Assembly: GCA_045648205.1 (NCBI GenBank)
Contig: JAZRNM010000002.1
Span: 3,792 to 67,791, forward strand
Source of the DNA: SIG440 sp045648205
GTDB taxonomy: Bacteria > Bacillota > Clostridia > Monoglobales > Monoglobaceae
Reading direction: 5' to 3'
DNA length: 64,000 nt
Shown here: piece after piece, positions 26,146 to 35,921 of the stretch
Layout of the letters: each line of letters starts with the position of its first letter
How positions within the stretch are numbered: the stretch's first letter is position 1
Notes under the pieces: generated by a model
The model's input: only the letters and a program-made list of their open reading frames with translations
The model's database searches: none
Told to the model about the DNA's origin: nothing
Translations under genes and position numbers: made by a program

Positions 26146-27522
26146 CTATTTATTCAAATATTTTCTCATCACATTACCTGCAATGGGAGCCGCTGCATCT
26201 CCGCCGCTTCTGCCATCGTTTTCAAGAATTACTGCAACCGCAATCTTTGGACTATCTGCCGGCGCATATCCAACAAACCATGCATGGTCTTTGTCTGTCT
26301 CATTTTCTGCTGTGCCCGTCTTTCCTGCAACCGTAATGCCGTTTATCTTTGCCCGTCTGCCCGTTCCGTTTTCAACCGCATCAATCATAAGTTCATTAAG
26401 ATATGCAGCCGTTTCCGCAGAAATCGTCTGCCCCTGAACCTTTGTTTTGGCTTCACTCACTATTATATTATTTTTCGTTACGCTTCCCACAACATAAGGT
26501 TTCAGCATTTTTCCACCATTTGCAACAGAGGAGCAAATCATTGCCATTTGTAGTGGCGTCACAAGAAGCTGACCTTGTCCAATGCCTACCAATGCACAAT
26601 CCTCGTCTGTCATTTTTTTATATTCAATTCTGCTTTTTTCTGTTGCTACATCAAAATTAATAGCTGAATTTATCCCAAAACGCTCCGCTATTTCAAGGGT
26701 TTTTTCACCTCCCAAATCATAACCGATTGAACAGAACACCTGATTACTCGACACTCTGAATGCATTTTCGAGGCTGATTTCACCATATGCCTTGCCGGCA
26801 TAATTTTCCACTTCAAAATCGCCTTTTACAAAACTGCCCGTATCCTCAAACACCGAGCCTTTCATCCCATTTTCAAATGCTGCTGCAGCTGTAACAATTT
26901 TGTATGTTGAGCCGGGTGGATATAGTCCCTGAACCGCCCTTGAAATAAGAGGCGAATTTTCATTTTCTACAATGCTGTTCCAATTTTCTTCAAGTTTTTC
27001 CGCCTGAGGGTCAAAATCCGGCAAGCTCACCATTGCAAGAACTGCTCCCGTTTGAGGATCAACTGCAACCAATGCACCACGCTTTCCGCGAAGCTGTTCA
27101 TATGCATATTTCTGAACTGAATTGTCTATTGTCAGATTCAAATCAAAGCCATTTTTCTTGTCGCCCTGAAAAAGGTCTATGTCGCCCTTTCCCAACAGCT
27201 CGCTGTCATAAGCTCTTTCCAAAAGACTTTTTCCATAAACCTTTGAACAATATCCAATCACGTGACTATACAATCTGCCCTGGGAATATTCACGCTTAAC
27301 CGAGTCACCATCCTCCACTGTTTCCGCAAGAACAAGTCCGTTGCTGTCATAAATTGTTCCACGGGTTACGTACCTTTCATCATCCCATTGCCGTCGATTA
27401 TACGGATTTGTAGAAACTGTTTCCGCTTTGAACAAATTAAAATATAACAGATAAGTCAGCAGTGCGAGAAAAAGACCTGATATTACAATAAGCACTCGAA
27501 TTATTCTTCTATTCACGTTCAT
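26146..27522 (-). CDS. Class B penicillin-binding protein (transpeptidase)
   Basis: Product of 458 residues with one N-terminal membrane helix (RVLIVISGLFLALLTYLLYF). The transpeptidase domain carries GSTYKIVTAA (catalytic serine of SxxK, about residue 205), SSNQVF (SxN) and VAGKTGTAE (KTG). It crosslinks peptidoglycan. The short non-catalytic region and pairing with a FtsW/RodA protein match the PbpA/FtsI-like members found next to FHA genes in Clostridia and Actinobacteria. It overlaps the FtsW gene by 14 bases. Division versus sporulation use cannot be told from sequence. Confidence 0.93.
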   Translation of the reverse strand: MNVNRRIIRVLIVISGLFLALLTYLLYFNLFKAETVSTNPYNRRQWDDERYVTRGTIYDSNGLVLAETVEDGDSVKREYSQGRLYSHVIGYCSKVYGKSLLERAYDSELLGKGDIDLFQGDKKNGFDLNLTIDNSVQKYAYEQLRGKRGALVAVDPQTGAVLAMVSLPDFDPQAEKLEENWNSIVENENSPLISRAVQGLYPPGSTYKIVTAAAAFENGMKGSVFEDTGSFVKGDFEVENYAGKAYGEISLENAFRVSSNQVFCSIGYDLGGEKTLEIAERFGINSAINFDVATEKSRIEYKKMTDEDCALVGIGQGQLLVTPLQMAMICSSVANGGKMLKPYVVGSVTKNNIIVSEAKTKVQGQTISAETAAYLNELMIDAVENGTGRRAKINGITVAGKTGTAENETDKDHAWFVGYAPADSPKIAVAVILENDGRSGGDAAAPIAGNVMRKYLNK

Positions 27523-28747
27523 TTCTCACCGCTCCTCTTCTGTCTTCTCTTGCAGATATTGCCTGCATTATTCCAAGGGATGCAAAGCTTACCACAATGG
27601 ATGTTCCTCCATAACTTACAAACGGAACAGTTATTCCCGTCAATGGAATAAACTTGATAACCCCGCCAATTATAATAAAGGTCTGCAGAGCAAACATAAG
27701 TGTGAGTCCAAGTCCCACCGCCTTGTTGTATTCATTTTCTGTGTTAAGTGTTATTTTGAAACATCTATATGACAACAAGAAGAATAAAATAATCACTGCT
27801 GCACCGCCAAAAACTCCCATTTCCTCGCATATTGCAGAGAATATGAAGTCTGTGTGAACCTCAGGAATATAGTCAGGGGAGCCATTCCCAAGACCTTTCC
27901 CAAAATAACCGCCATCTGCAATCGCAAAAAGCGACTGGGCAATCTGATAGCCTTTGTTTGAAACATCCTCCCATGGATTCAGCCAAACCCCAACTCTCAC
28001 CTGAATATGATACAAAAACTTATATCCCAAAAGGGCAACCACTGTTGCCAACGAAACATTTCCAAACAAAAACCACTTGCTATCTTCATAAACATAAATC
28101 ATAAAGATGAAGATTGAAAACACAACCAAAATCGTGCCCCAATCTCGTTGAAGAACCAAAAACAATATATATATATAGGTCACCGCCGCCGTCACAAACA
28201 TCGGCTTGAGCTTCAGAAACGGCTTTGTCCAGCTTTTGGAATAATGACACGCCAGAAACATAACATAAATTATTTTTATTATTTCTGACGGCTGAAATGC
28301 AATAATCCCGATATCAATCCAGTTGCGCGACCCGTTCACAGTTTCACCAAACAGCAGAGTTATAACAAAAAATGTAATTCCCAATATCGCATATAAAAAC
28401 CACATTTTGTGCCATATACGGATGTTATAATATATGCAGTATGCAAGAAAAAACACAACACCGCCAACACCAATCCACACAATCTGACGTGCTCCCATAA
28501 CAATATCAAGCCGACACAGCATTAAAACGCCTATGGTCATCAACATTGTGGCAATAAGCATCAGAAATTTGTCACCCATTCTGCAAATAACCAGAATTGA
28601 ATACATGAGAATAAAAAGGCACAAAAGTCCGAGCCCAACATAAAGAACGTTGAGTTGATAGTCGTTTGCAACATACAAAAGCAAAAATCCCAGCACATTC
28701 ATCAAAACAAGAAGGTATGCAGGCAATCGATAATTCCCCTTGCTCAT
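27509..28747 (-). CDS. FtsW/RodA/SpoVE-family lipid II polymerase
   Basis: Product of 412 residues with about ten to twelve membrane helices. Family motifs include GSRNWIDIG and QPSEIIKI near residue 140, and IPEVHTDFIFSAICEE plus GITVPFVSYGGTS near the C-terminus. SEDS proteins polymerise glycan strands with a cognate class B PBP, here the overlapping downstream gene. ATG 28747 overlaps the FHA gene stop (TGATG); a GTG one codon earlier is the alternative. FtsW and RodA types cannot be separated safely here. Confidence 0.93.
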   Translation of the reverse strand: MSKGNYRLPAYLLVLMNVLGFLLLYVANDYQLNVLYVGLGLLCLFILMYSILVICRMGDKFLMLIATMLMTIGVLMLCRLDIVMGARQIVWIGVGGVVFFLAYCIYYNIRIWHKMWFLYAILGITFFVITLLFGETVNGSRNWIDIGIIAFQPSEIIKIIYVMFLACHYSKSWTKPFLKLKPMFVTAAVTYIYILFLVLQRDWGTILVVFSIFIFMIYVYEDSKWFLFGNVSLATVVALLGYKFLYHIQVRVGVWLNPWEDVSNKGYQIAQSLFAIADGGYFGKGLGNGSPDYIPEVHTDFIFSAICEEMGVFGGAAVIILFFLLSYRCFKITLNTENEYNKAVGLGLTLMFALQTFIIIGGVIKFIPLTGITVPFVSYGGTSIVVSFASLGIMQAISAREDRRGAVRNERE

Positions 28748-29235
28748 CACACTTCCTCCTCGAAAATGAACTTGATATCACCAAACGAAATTTCATCACC
28801 ATCTTCAATTGTCTTGACCTTTTTCAGTTTTGACCCATTGAGATATGTTCCGTTTTTGCTTCCCATATCACCGATATACCATTCTCCCTCATCAAACCAG
28901 ACCTGAAAATGTTCAAGGGACAGAAACATATTATTTATTGGAATGTCACAATCCTTGCCTCTTCCCACAATGACGCCCTTTCCGTTTATGCGATATGCCG
29001 CCTTCATCTTTGCTTCCGCAGCTCTTTTGTTTTTTACAGTTTTTAGCACTGCATAACATTTTTGAGGAGATGAACTTTCTGACTCCTCATTTTTTATGCG
29101 TTCCTTTCGGCTGGATTTCTTTATGTCCATATATATAAGTGCAATTACGCTGAATATAAATAAATATATAATTAAAGTAAAGGCATAGCTGAGAAGCGAC
29201 GAAATCATTGAATAAACAGACATAATTTCCACCAT
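28747..29235 (-). CDS. FHA-domain membrane protein
   Basis: Product of 162 residues with one N-terminal membrane helix (about residues 12-33), a basic linker, and a C-terminal FHA domain (GRGKDCDIPINNMFLSLEHF, then MGSKNGTYLNGSKL). FHA domains bind phosphothreonine. Together with the SEDS and PBP genes this suggests phosphorylation-linked control of wall synthesis. No Ser/Thr kinase gene is in this window, so the partner is elsewhere. Start choice is between 29235 and an in-frame ATG four codons on. Confidence 0.9.
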   Translation of the reverse strand: MVEIMSVYSMISSLLSYAFTLIIYLFIFSVIALIYMDIKKSSRKERIKNEESESSSPQKCYAVLKTVKNKRAAEAKMKAAYRINGKGVIVGRGKDCDIPINNMFLSLEHFQVWFDEGEWYIGDMGSKNGTYLNGSKLKKVKTIEDGDEISFGDIKFIFEEEV

Positions 29236-29258
29236 CCTATCCTTTGTATCTTAGTCGA

Positions 29259-29288
29259 AAGGGGCTGCAGCTTTTGCTACACCCCCTT
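29259..29288 (-). terminator. Hairpin after the PrsA-like gene (probable terminator)
   Basis: On the minus strand AAGGGG and TGTAGC pair with GCTGCA and CCCCTT around an AAAA loop with one bulged G on each side. The following T-run is short on this strand (TTTCG) and longer on the plus strand. It separates the foldase gene from the FHA operon. Confidence 0.6.
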
Positions 29289-29293
29289 ATTTT

Positions 29294-30691
29294 TTACTCT
29301 TCATGCGGTCCGAAGAAATAGTTCAAATCCAGAGTAACCTTCACATCATTAAAGTTACCCCTCTTGATTCTTACACTCGCATTTTTCTGCAAATAGCTCA
29401 TATAATCGTCAGCCGTAACATTTCTTTCAATTCTTTTGATAATGTGATAGCCATAAGTTGTTTCAACAAGCTCACTTGTCTCACCAACTTGCAAAGCAAA
29501 CGATGCCTCCTCAAACTCCGGCACCATCTGTCCGTTAGCAGCAAAGGTATATCCGTTCTCACTTGCTCCGGGGTCATCATTATATTCTTCAACCAGCTTG
29601 TCAAAGTCTTCGCCTGCTTTCACCTTGGCAAGAACCTCTTCTGCTGTTCTTTTAGCCTCTGCCTTCTTTTCATCACTCTGGTCACCCATTCCACTTTCAT
29701 CAAAAGCAATGAGAATATGCTTAACTGTTACCTTTTCCTCATCTTCACTTTTGATGATTTCTTCCTTTGAAGCGTATTTCTCCAAATCTTTAGTTGCATC
29801 ATCATACACCTTCTGAGCAAGCATCTGAACTCTCTGCATACCCACAAGCGCAGCTTCATTGGGGTATCCGCTTTCCATAAGAACTGTTTCGAACTCATCA
29901 CCATACTGTGACTTTAATTCGTTAATCCATTCATCCAGTTCCTTTTCATCACTGTCATCAAGACCTATTGAGTGTTTTTCTGCCTCTGCGGCAAGCGCAT
30001 ACATAGGAACAAGCTGTTTTGCAGCCATAGCCTTTGAAAATTCAAGGTAACTCATTCCCGTTGTTGCTTCATTGGAATTCCAGTCAAATTTTGAAACATC
30101 CTCAAGCAATCCGGTCTGTATAAGAGAATAAACATTGTTAATTCCAGTTGTGTTTGTGGCAAAAGTGAAAACATCCACATCAACAGGCATGCCATTCACA
30201 TACATAACTGCATCTTTATCTTTTCCTGCAATCAGATTAATCAACGCCGCAAATGGGTTTTCATATTTTATGTTATCTGTCTGAGCGGACTCTCCGGCTT
30301 CCGAAACACCTGGGGCAGAAGCACCTTCAGCCGGTGTCAATGATGTTGTGACAATATTTTTCTCCCAAAATCCCTCAACACTTCCAAACCACAGTGCAAC
30401 CAACAAAACAACAGCGGCAACAATAGAAGAAATTATAATTAGCTTCTTTTTCTTTGCCTTTTTTGCAGCTGCAATTGCCGCAATCTCCTCTTCGCTCATG
30501 GGTTCGGCTTCATAAATCTCCTCCTGGGGAATTTCCTCAAAGTCTTCCTCAGCAAAATCTGCCTCGTCTGCTTGTTCTGTTTCATCACAAGCACATTCTT
30601 CAGCGCAATCACAGGATTCTTCCTGTTCAAGTTCTGTATTTTCCATTTCTTCGTTCAAATTTGCATCTTCTCTGATGTTTTCGTTTTCCAT
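29294..30691 (-). CDS. Membrane-anchored PrsA-like peptidyl-prolyl isomerase (parvulin)
   Basis: Product of 465 residues. A very acidic cytosolic N-terminus (about 80 residues) is followed by a membrane helix (about 86-106), a SurA/PrsA-like helical chaperone region, and a parvulin domain near residues 325-425 (VKHILIAFDESG, GYTFAANGQMVPEFEEASF, TTYGYHIIK). It assists folding of exported proteins outside the membrane. The topology, with a long acidic tail in place of a lipoprotein signal, differs from Bacillus PrsA. It is 76 bases downstream of mfd. Confidence 0.88.
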   Translation of the reverse strand: MENENIREDANLNEEMENTELEQEESCDCAEECACDETEQADEADFAEEDFEEIPQEEIYEAEPMSEEEIAAIAAAKKAKKKKLIIISSIVAAVVLLVALWFGSVEGFWEKNIVTTSLTPAEGASAPGVSEAGESAQTDNIKYENPFAALINLIAGKDKDAVMYVNGMPVDVDVFTFATNTTGINNVYSLIQTGLLEDVSKFDWNSNEATTGMSYLEFSKAMAAKQLVPMYALAAEAEKHSIGLDDSDEKELDEWINELKSQYGDEFETVLMESGYPNEAALVGMQRVQMLAQKVYDDATKDLEKYASKEEIIKSEDEEKVTVKHILIAFDESGMGDQSDEKKAEAKRTAEEVLAKVKAGEDFDKLVEEYNDDPGASENGYTFAANGQMVPEFEEASFALQVGETSELVETTYGYHIIKRIERNVTADDYMSYLQKNASVRIKRGNFNDVKVTLDLNYFFGPHEE

Positions 30692-30767
30692 CTTAACCGC
30701 TCCGTTTCTTCTCAGTAAATTCTAAATATACTATTATATTGATTATACACCAAAACCTTTAAATCGT

Positions 30768-33700
30768 CTATACCTTTTCAATAAATTCTTTAATAACATT
30801 GAGATAATCAAGATTTTTCAGATTTTTGTCAAAGGTATAAATAATCTTAGGTTTCTTTCCATTTTTAATAACAGCTCGACCTTCTCTCAATTCATCACTG
30901 CACACCAACCCCGAAAGGTCAGGAGCATTATCCGGTTCGAACTGCAAAATCATGTTACCCTGACCACCTTTCACATCAGTGAACTTTTTATTTGACGCAA
31001 GCTTTCTGATAAGTGAAATAAGCAGCAGGCAATTAACCGTTAAAGGCACATCTCCGAACCTGTCAAGAAGTTCATCATAAACATCGGCAAGTTCTTCATC
31101 TGTTTCAATTGATGCAATCCTCTTGTATGCAAGGAGTCGTTGGCTGTGTGCTTTTATATAGCTTTCAGGAACAAAAGCACTCACCGGGAAATCCACAGAT
31201 GTTTCCACCTCGGTTTCCTGAACAATTCCCTGCATTTCACTGACCGCTTCACCCAAAAGCTTGCAATACATATCATAACCTACTGTGTCCATATGTCCAC
31301 TTTGCTGAACGCCAATCACATTCCCTGTTCCTCGGATTTCAAGGTCACGCATGGCTATTTTAAAACCTGAACCAAACTCGGTGAATTCCCTTATCGCCTT
31401 GAGGCGTTTTTGGGCATCTTCATTCAGAACCTTGTCTCTGTGATAGGTAAGATATGCATATGCAAGTCTGTTTGAACGGCCCACACGGCCTCTGAGCTGA
31501 TAAAGTTGTGCAAGCCCAAGTCGATCTGAGTCCTCCATTATTATGGTATTCACGTTTGCAATATCAAGTCCGGTTTCTATTATAGTGGTGCAGACCAGAA
31601 CATCAATTTCGCCCTCAGACATTGCCATCATAATTTTCTCAAGTTCTGTCTCTGACATTTTTCCGTGAGCCGTTGCAACCCTTGCATCAGGCACCATTTG
31701 AGCAATCATATTTGCGGTTTTTTCAATTCCCTGAACCCGATTGTGAAGATAATAAACCTGACCCCCACGACCAATTTCCTTGACTATGGCTTCTCTTATT
31801 ATGTCAGCATCATACTCCATAACATATGTTGCAACAGGATATCTTTCACCGGGAGGCTCTGCGATTATACTCATATCGCGAATACCCGACATTGACATAT
31901 GCAGTGTTCTCGGAATGGGTGTTGCAGAAAGTGTCAGCACGTCAATTTCCTTTTTCATTTCCTTTATCTTCTCTTTGTGCGCAACACCAAATCTCTGCTC
32001 CTCATCTATGATAAGAAGTCCAAGTTTTTTAAAGTTCACTGTATTTTGCAATATTTTGTGTGTTCCGATTACAATGTCAATCTCGCCGCTATTCAGCTGC
32101 TTTATTACATTTTTCTGCTGCATTGGTGTGCAAAACCTTGAAAGGCTGGCAATATTCACGGGATAGTCCTTCATTCGTTGTCTGAAGTTATTATAGTGCT
32201 GATTTGCAAGAATAGTGGTCGGAACCAGATATGCCACCTGATAACCACTCATAACTGCCTTGAATGCTGCACGCATTGCCACTTCTGTCTTTCCGTAGCC
32301 CACATCACCGCACAAAAGACGTTCCATAGGCCGTGATTTTTCCATATCACGTTTGACCTCTTCAATGCACCTGAGCTGGTCATCTGTTTCCTCATACGGA
32401 AAAGCAGCTTCAAAATCCCGTTGCCATTCGGTGTCGGCTGAAAATCCAATTCCTTTTATGGATTCACGCTGAGCATAAAGTTCCACAAGCTCCTTTGCCA
32501 TATCCTGACATGAATTCTTCACTCTCTGCTTTGCTCTGTTCCATTCCTGACCGCCAAGGCTGTTAAGTTTGACGTGTCCTCCATCCCGTCCAATGTGCTT
32601 GTAAATCAGATTCAGTTGGTCTGCAGGCACATACAAACTGTCCCCGCCCTTGTAAACAAGCTTCAGGTAGTCCTTTTGAGCCCCCTCAACAGTCAACCTC
32701 TCAAGCCCCACATATTGACCGATGCCGTGGTTCTGATGCACCACAAAATCACCCACGTGAAGGTCCGTGAAGCTGTCTATTTTGTTTTCCTTTGCAACTC
32801 TGAATCTTCCGCGCTTTTTCTTGCTTTCTCCAAAGATTTCTTTGTCACTTATGACAACTGTTCGAATAAGAGGATATTCAAATCCGCCACTCAGTCCGCC
32901 ATGAGTGACCACAATTTTGCCCTGCTCCGGTATTTCGTCGAGACTACCAGCAAGAGTGCAGGGTATTTCTTCATCGTTTAGCTGACTGAAAAGGTTTTCT
33001 GCGCGGCGCTCAGAACCAGCCAGGATAACCGTTTTATACTTATTCTTTCTGTAAAAATCAAGAGCATCATAGAAAAATTCCATTTTCCCGTTGTAACTGT
33101 TGAGGTTTTTCGCAGTAAACCCAACAAGCTTCTTTGGTTTTATGTCAGGATTCGAATGTGACAATGCACTCATGCACACAAAGTCACCATCGCACATTCT
33201 TTTTAATAGTCCATAATAATCTGCCTTGTATTTCATCGAACTTCTGGGAATTATTCCACGTTCAAGCATATCCTTGAGACTTTCTTCAAATCTTGATTTT
33301 TCAACCTTAACCGACTCCGAAATCCCCGACATATCATCCGCAAAAACAACATAATCTTCGGTTATATAATCCAATATGGTGGGAATGTGGTCTTCATAAA
33401 AATATGGGATATATTTGTCTCTTGACGGAAAAACAATCCCTTCTTCAATTCTCTCCGCATCTCTTTTGAGGTGTGCAATCAGTTTCAGAGTTTCCTCTGT
33501 TTGTTCCTTTTTACTGCAAACACTTGCAGCCTCTTTTCTGAGCATTTCAGCATAAGATTCTCTGAGTTCCTTGTCTGCCACAAGCTCATCAGCAGGGGTA
33601 ATCCAGGCAACCAGATCAGAATTGTTTCCCGCAGTTCTCTGTGTTTCCACATGAAACTCCCTGACTGAGTCAACCATAGTGTCAAAAAACTCAATTCTGA

Positions 33701-34274
33701 AAGCCATATCATTCCAGTACGGAAAATAATCGAAAATTCCACCTCTGATGCTGAATTGACCGGGACCCTCAACCATTTCTTCACGTTTATAACCTAAATC
33801 GATCATTATTTCACACAAATCATCAAGTTCAATTTCATCACCCACTGACAACAAAATTGCTTTTTTCTCGTATTCACTTTTGTCAGCCGTAGCACTCATA
33901 AGTGCCGCCATTGTGGTCACAATGCAATATTCATCCGGTTCACGGCATAATTTATCCAAAACCTCAAGACGCTGTTTTTTGATGTCATTTGCTGCCGCTT
34001 CAACATCATAAAAAACCAATTCGCGTTCAGGGAAAAACAAAACCTTCCCTTCAAAGAAAAACTTCAAATCATCAAATACTGCCTTTGCTTTTGCCTGGTT
34101 TGCCGCAATAATAAGAGCCTTTTTTCCAAGCTTTTTGCACACACAAAAAGCAAGGTGTGCCCTGACAGAATCGGAAACACCTGTAACACTTACAGGGGAC
34201 TGATTTCGTTTCAGCCCCCCTGTTATCTCTTCAAAATCAGCTAAGCTCTCCAAAATTTTGAGAAAACCGTTCAT
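30768..34274 (-). CDS. mfd: Transcription-repair coupling factor Mfd
   Basis: Product of 1168 residues, full length. It has a UvrB-like N-terminal region, an RNA polymerase-binding domain near residue 500 (HVGDFVVHQNHGIGQYVG), and an SF2 translocase with LLCGDVGYGKTEVAMRA (Walker A, about residue 645), DEEQRFG (DEEQ box) and SATPIPRTL. RecG-like motifs are QLRGRVGR and the C-terminal TRCF domain. It removes stalled RNA polymerase at lesions and recruits UvrA. It follows pth by 21 bases, a common Firmicutes order. Confidence 0.97.
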   Translation of the reverse strand: MNGFLKILESLADFEEITGGLKRNQSPVSVTGVSDSVRAHLAFCVCKKLGKKALIIAANQAKAKAVFDDLKFFFEGKVLFFPERELVFYDVEAAANDIKKQRLEVLDKLCREPDEYCIVTTMAALMSATADKSEYEKKAILLSVGDEIELDDLCEIMIDLGYKREEMVEGPGQFSIRGGIFDYFPYWNDMAFRIEFFDTMVDSVREFHVETQRTAGNNSDLVAWITPADELVADKELRESYAEMLRKEAASVCSKKEQTEETLKLIAHLKRDAERIEEGIVFPSRDKYIPYFYEDHIPTILDYITEDYVVFADDMSGISESVKVEKSRFEESLKDMLERGIIPRSSMKYKADYYGLLKRMCDGDFVCMSALSHSNPDIKPKKLVGFTAKNLNSYNGKMEFFYDALDFYRKNKYKTVILAGSERRAENLFSQLNDEEIPCTLAGSLDEIPEQGKIVVTHGGLSGGFEYPLIRTVVISDKEIFGESKKKRGRFRVAKENKIDSFTDLHVGDFVVHQNHGIGQYVGLERLTVEGAQKDYLKLVYKGGDSLYVPADQLNLIYKHIGRDGGHVKLNSLGGQEWNRAKQRVKNSCQDMAKELVELYAQRESIKGIGFSADTEWQRDFEAAFPYEETDDQLRCIEEVKRDMEKSRPMERLLCGDVGYGKTEVAMRAAFKAVMSGYQVAYLVPTTILANQHYNNFRQRMKDYPVNIASLSRFCTPMQQKNVIKQLNSGEIDIVIGTHKILQNTVNFKKLGLLIIDEEQRFGVAHKEKIKEMKKEIDVLTLSATPIPRTLHMSMSGIRDMSIIAEPPGERYPVATYVMEYDADIIREAIVKEIGRGGQVYYLHNRVQGIEKTANMIAQMVPDARVATAHGKMSETELEKIMMAMSEGEIDVLVCTTIIETGLDIANVNTIIMEDSDRLGLAQLYQLRGRVGRSNRLAYAYLTYHRDKVLNEDAQKRLKAIREFTEFGSGFKIAMRDLEIRGTGNVIGVQQSGHMDTVGYDMYCKLLGEAVSEMQGIVQETEVETSVDFPVSAFVPESYIKAHSQRLLAYKRIASIETDEELADVYDELLDRFGDVPLTVNCLLLISLIRKLASNKKFTDVKGGQGNMILQFEPDNAPDLSGLVCSDELREGRAVIKNGKKPKIIYTFDKNLKNLDYLNVIKEFIEKV

Positions 34275-34295
34275 AACTCAGCCTTTCATATGTTT

Positions 34296-34859
34296 TTATC
34301 CATTAAATTTCGACATTGTCAACTCTACACCACTTCGTATGATTTCGCCCACTGCCTCAGCCGCTTTGACCGCAACAGGCACCAAAACCTCAACTTCCTT
34401 GGTGCTGATTTTCCCTAAGACATAATCTGCCAGATCATAATCCGGATTTTCAGGACTTCCCACACCAATCTTGATTCGGGGGAACACATCTGAACCCGTC
34501 TGATAGATTATGTTCTTTATTCCATTGTGACCGCCTGCACTGCCCTTTGGTCTTATACGCATTTTTCCAAGTGGGAGTGACACGTCATCATATATGATTA
34601 TTATTTGTGAATTGTCCACCTTATACCAATTCTTGAAATCCCTTATGCATTCACCGCTGAGATTCATAAAGGTCTGAGGTTTCACAAGCACAACCTTTTC
34701 GCCTTCAATTGTGCCTTCACCGAAAAGCCCATTGAACTTTTGCTTTTTGATGGAAATATTATATTTTGCCGCAACAGCATCAAGTGCCTCAAAGCCCACA
34801 TTGTGTCTGGTGTTCACATATTTACTTCCCGGATTTCCAAGTCCTGCTATTATATACAT
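34296..34859 (-). CDS. pth: Peptidyl-tRNA hydrolase
   Basis: Product of 187 residues. It has IAGLGNPGSKYVNTRHNVGF with the catalytic histidine at about residue 20, KPQTFMNLSGE near 60, IIYDDVSLPLGK near 90, and GGHNGIKNI near 110. It releases peptides from tRNA after premature drop-off. It precedes mfd and lies 21 bases downstream of potD, so the potABCD transcript might read into it; no terminator is visible in that gap. Confidence 0.96.
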   Translation of the reverse strand: MYIIAGLGNPGSKYVNTRHNVGFEALDAVAAKYNISIKKQKFNGLFGEGTIEGEKVVLVKPQTFMNLSGECIRDFKNWYKVDNSQIIIIYDDVSLPLGKMRIRPKGSAGGHNGIKNIIYQTGSDVFPRIKIGVGSPENPDYDLADYVLGKISTKEVEVLVPVAVKAAEAVGEIIRSGVELTMSKFNG

Positions 34860-34880
34860 TCTCCAATTTCTCCCGCTAGT

Positions 34881-35921
34881 TTAATTAGCCTTAACCTTTG
34901 TCCAAAGCTCTGCACAATACTTCTTTGTTTCAGCATCCTGGTATCTGAAAAATTCATCCTTTTCGTTTCCTTGTCTCGGAACATATGCCGAGATTCCGTC
35001 ATATACGGTTGTCTGAAGTTCCTCAAAAACCGACTTGACCGGAGATGTGTAACCAACTGCCTCGGAGTTTCTCATTGCGTTCTCAGCTCTCAGCATAAAG
35101 TCAATATACTTGTGAGCAAGCTCTGTGTTTTCGGAATCCTTCATAACAACCATTCCGTCAATCCATAAATTGGTGCCCATATCCGGTTCAATATATTTCA
35201 TATTCTCATTCTCAGACATAATATATGCCGCATCCCCGGAATAAACAATCGCCATAGCCTTGCTGCCTGAAATCATACTGTCAATAACCTCATCCCCAAC
35301 ATAAATAGGATCCATTGTTTCTCTCTGTTCAACCAACCAACCATATGCCGCATCAAGTTCACTCTTTTCCGTAGTGTTAAGTGAATAACCCAATGCTTTG
35401 AGTGCAATCATAAATGAATCTCGTTCTGAGTCATACATATAAATGTCACCTTTATATTTTGGGTTTTTAAGAATTTCCCAACCCTCTTCAAAATCTGCTT
35501 CCGACACTTTTGTGCTGTCATAGAGAATTCCCACCGAACCCCAGAAATAGGGAACAGAATATTTGTTTTCTTCATCAAAGGGCTGAGAGAGAAGACTTTC
35601 CAGTACCTCGCCATAGTTGCTTATTTTTGACTTGTCAACTTCATGCAAAAATCCTTCTTTTGCAAGACGTTCAATCATATAGTCTGACGGAACAATAACA
35701 TCATATTTTTCACCGCTCATAACCTTTGTGTACATTGTCTCATTTGAATCAAAGGTTTCATAAACAACTTTGCAATTATTTTCCTTTTCGAACTCTGAGA
35801 GAAGTGATGTGTCTATATATTCTCCCGCATTGTAAACCTTGAGAACAGGCTTAGCCTCTCCACAGCCAAAAAGCATTGAAGCCATTACCACGCAAAGTAC
35901 CAAACTAATTAATTTTCTCAT
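34881..35921 (-). CDS. potD: Spermidine/putrescine ABC transporter substrate-binding lipoprotein
   Basis: Product of 346 residues. A lipoprotein signal ends in LFGC (cysteine at about residue 20). The mature part resembles PotD: VYNAGEYIDTSLLSEFEKE, DVIVPSDYMIERL, NLWIDGMVVMKDS. It binds polyamines outside the membrane and delivers them to PotBC. It overlaps potC by 17 bases and is the last gene of the set. Confidence 0.93.
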   Translation of the reverse strand: MRKLISLVLCVVMASMLFGCGEAKPVLKVYNAGEYIDTSLLSEFEKENNCKVVYETFDSNETMYTKVMSGEKYDVIVPSDYMIERLAKEGFLHEVDKSKISNYGEVLESLLSQPFDEENKYSVPYFWGSVGILYDSTKVSEADFEEGWEILKNPKYKGDIYMYDSERDSFMIALKALGYSLNTTEKSELDAAYGWLVEQRETMDPIYVGDEVIDSMISGSKAMAIVYSGDAAYIMSENENMKYIEPDMGTNLWIDGMVVMKDSENTELAHKYIDFMLRAENAMRNSEAVGYTSPVKSVFEELQTTVYDGISAYVPRQGNEKDEFFRYQDAETKKYCAELWTKVKAN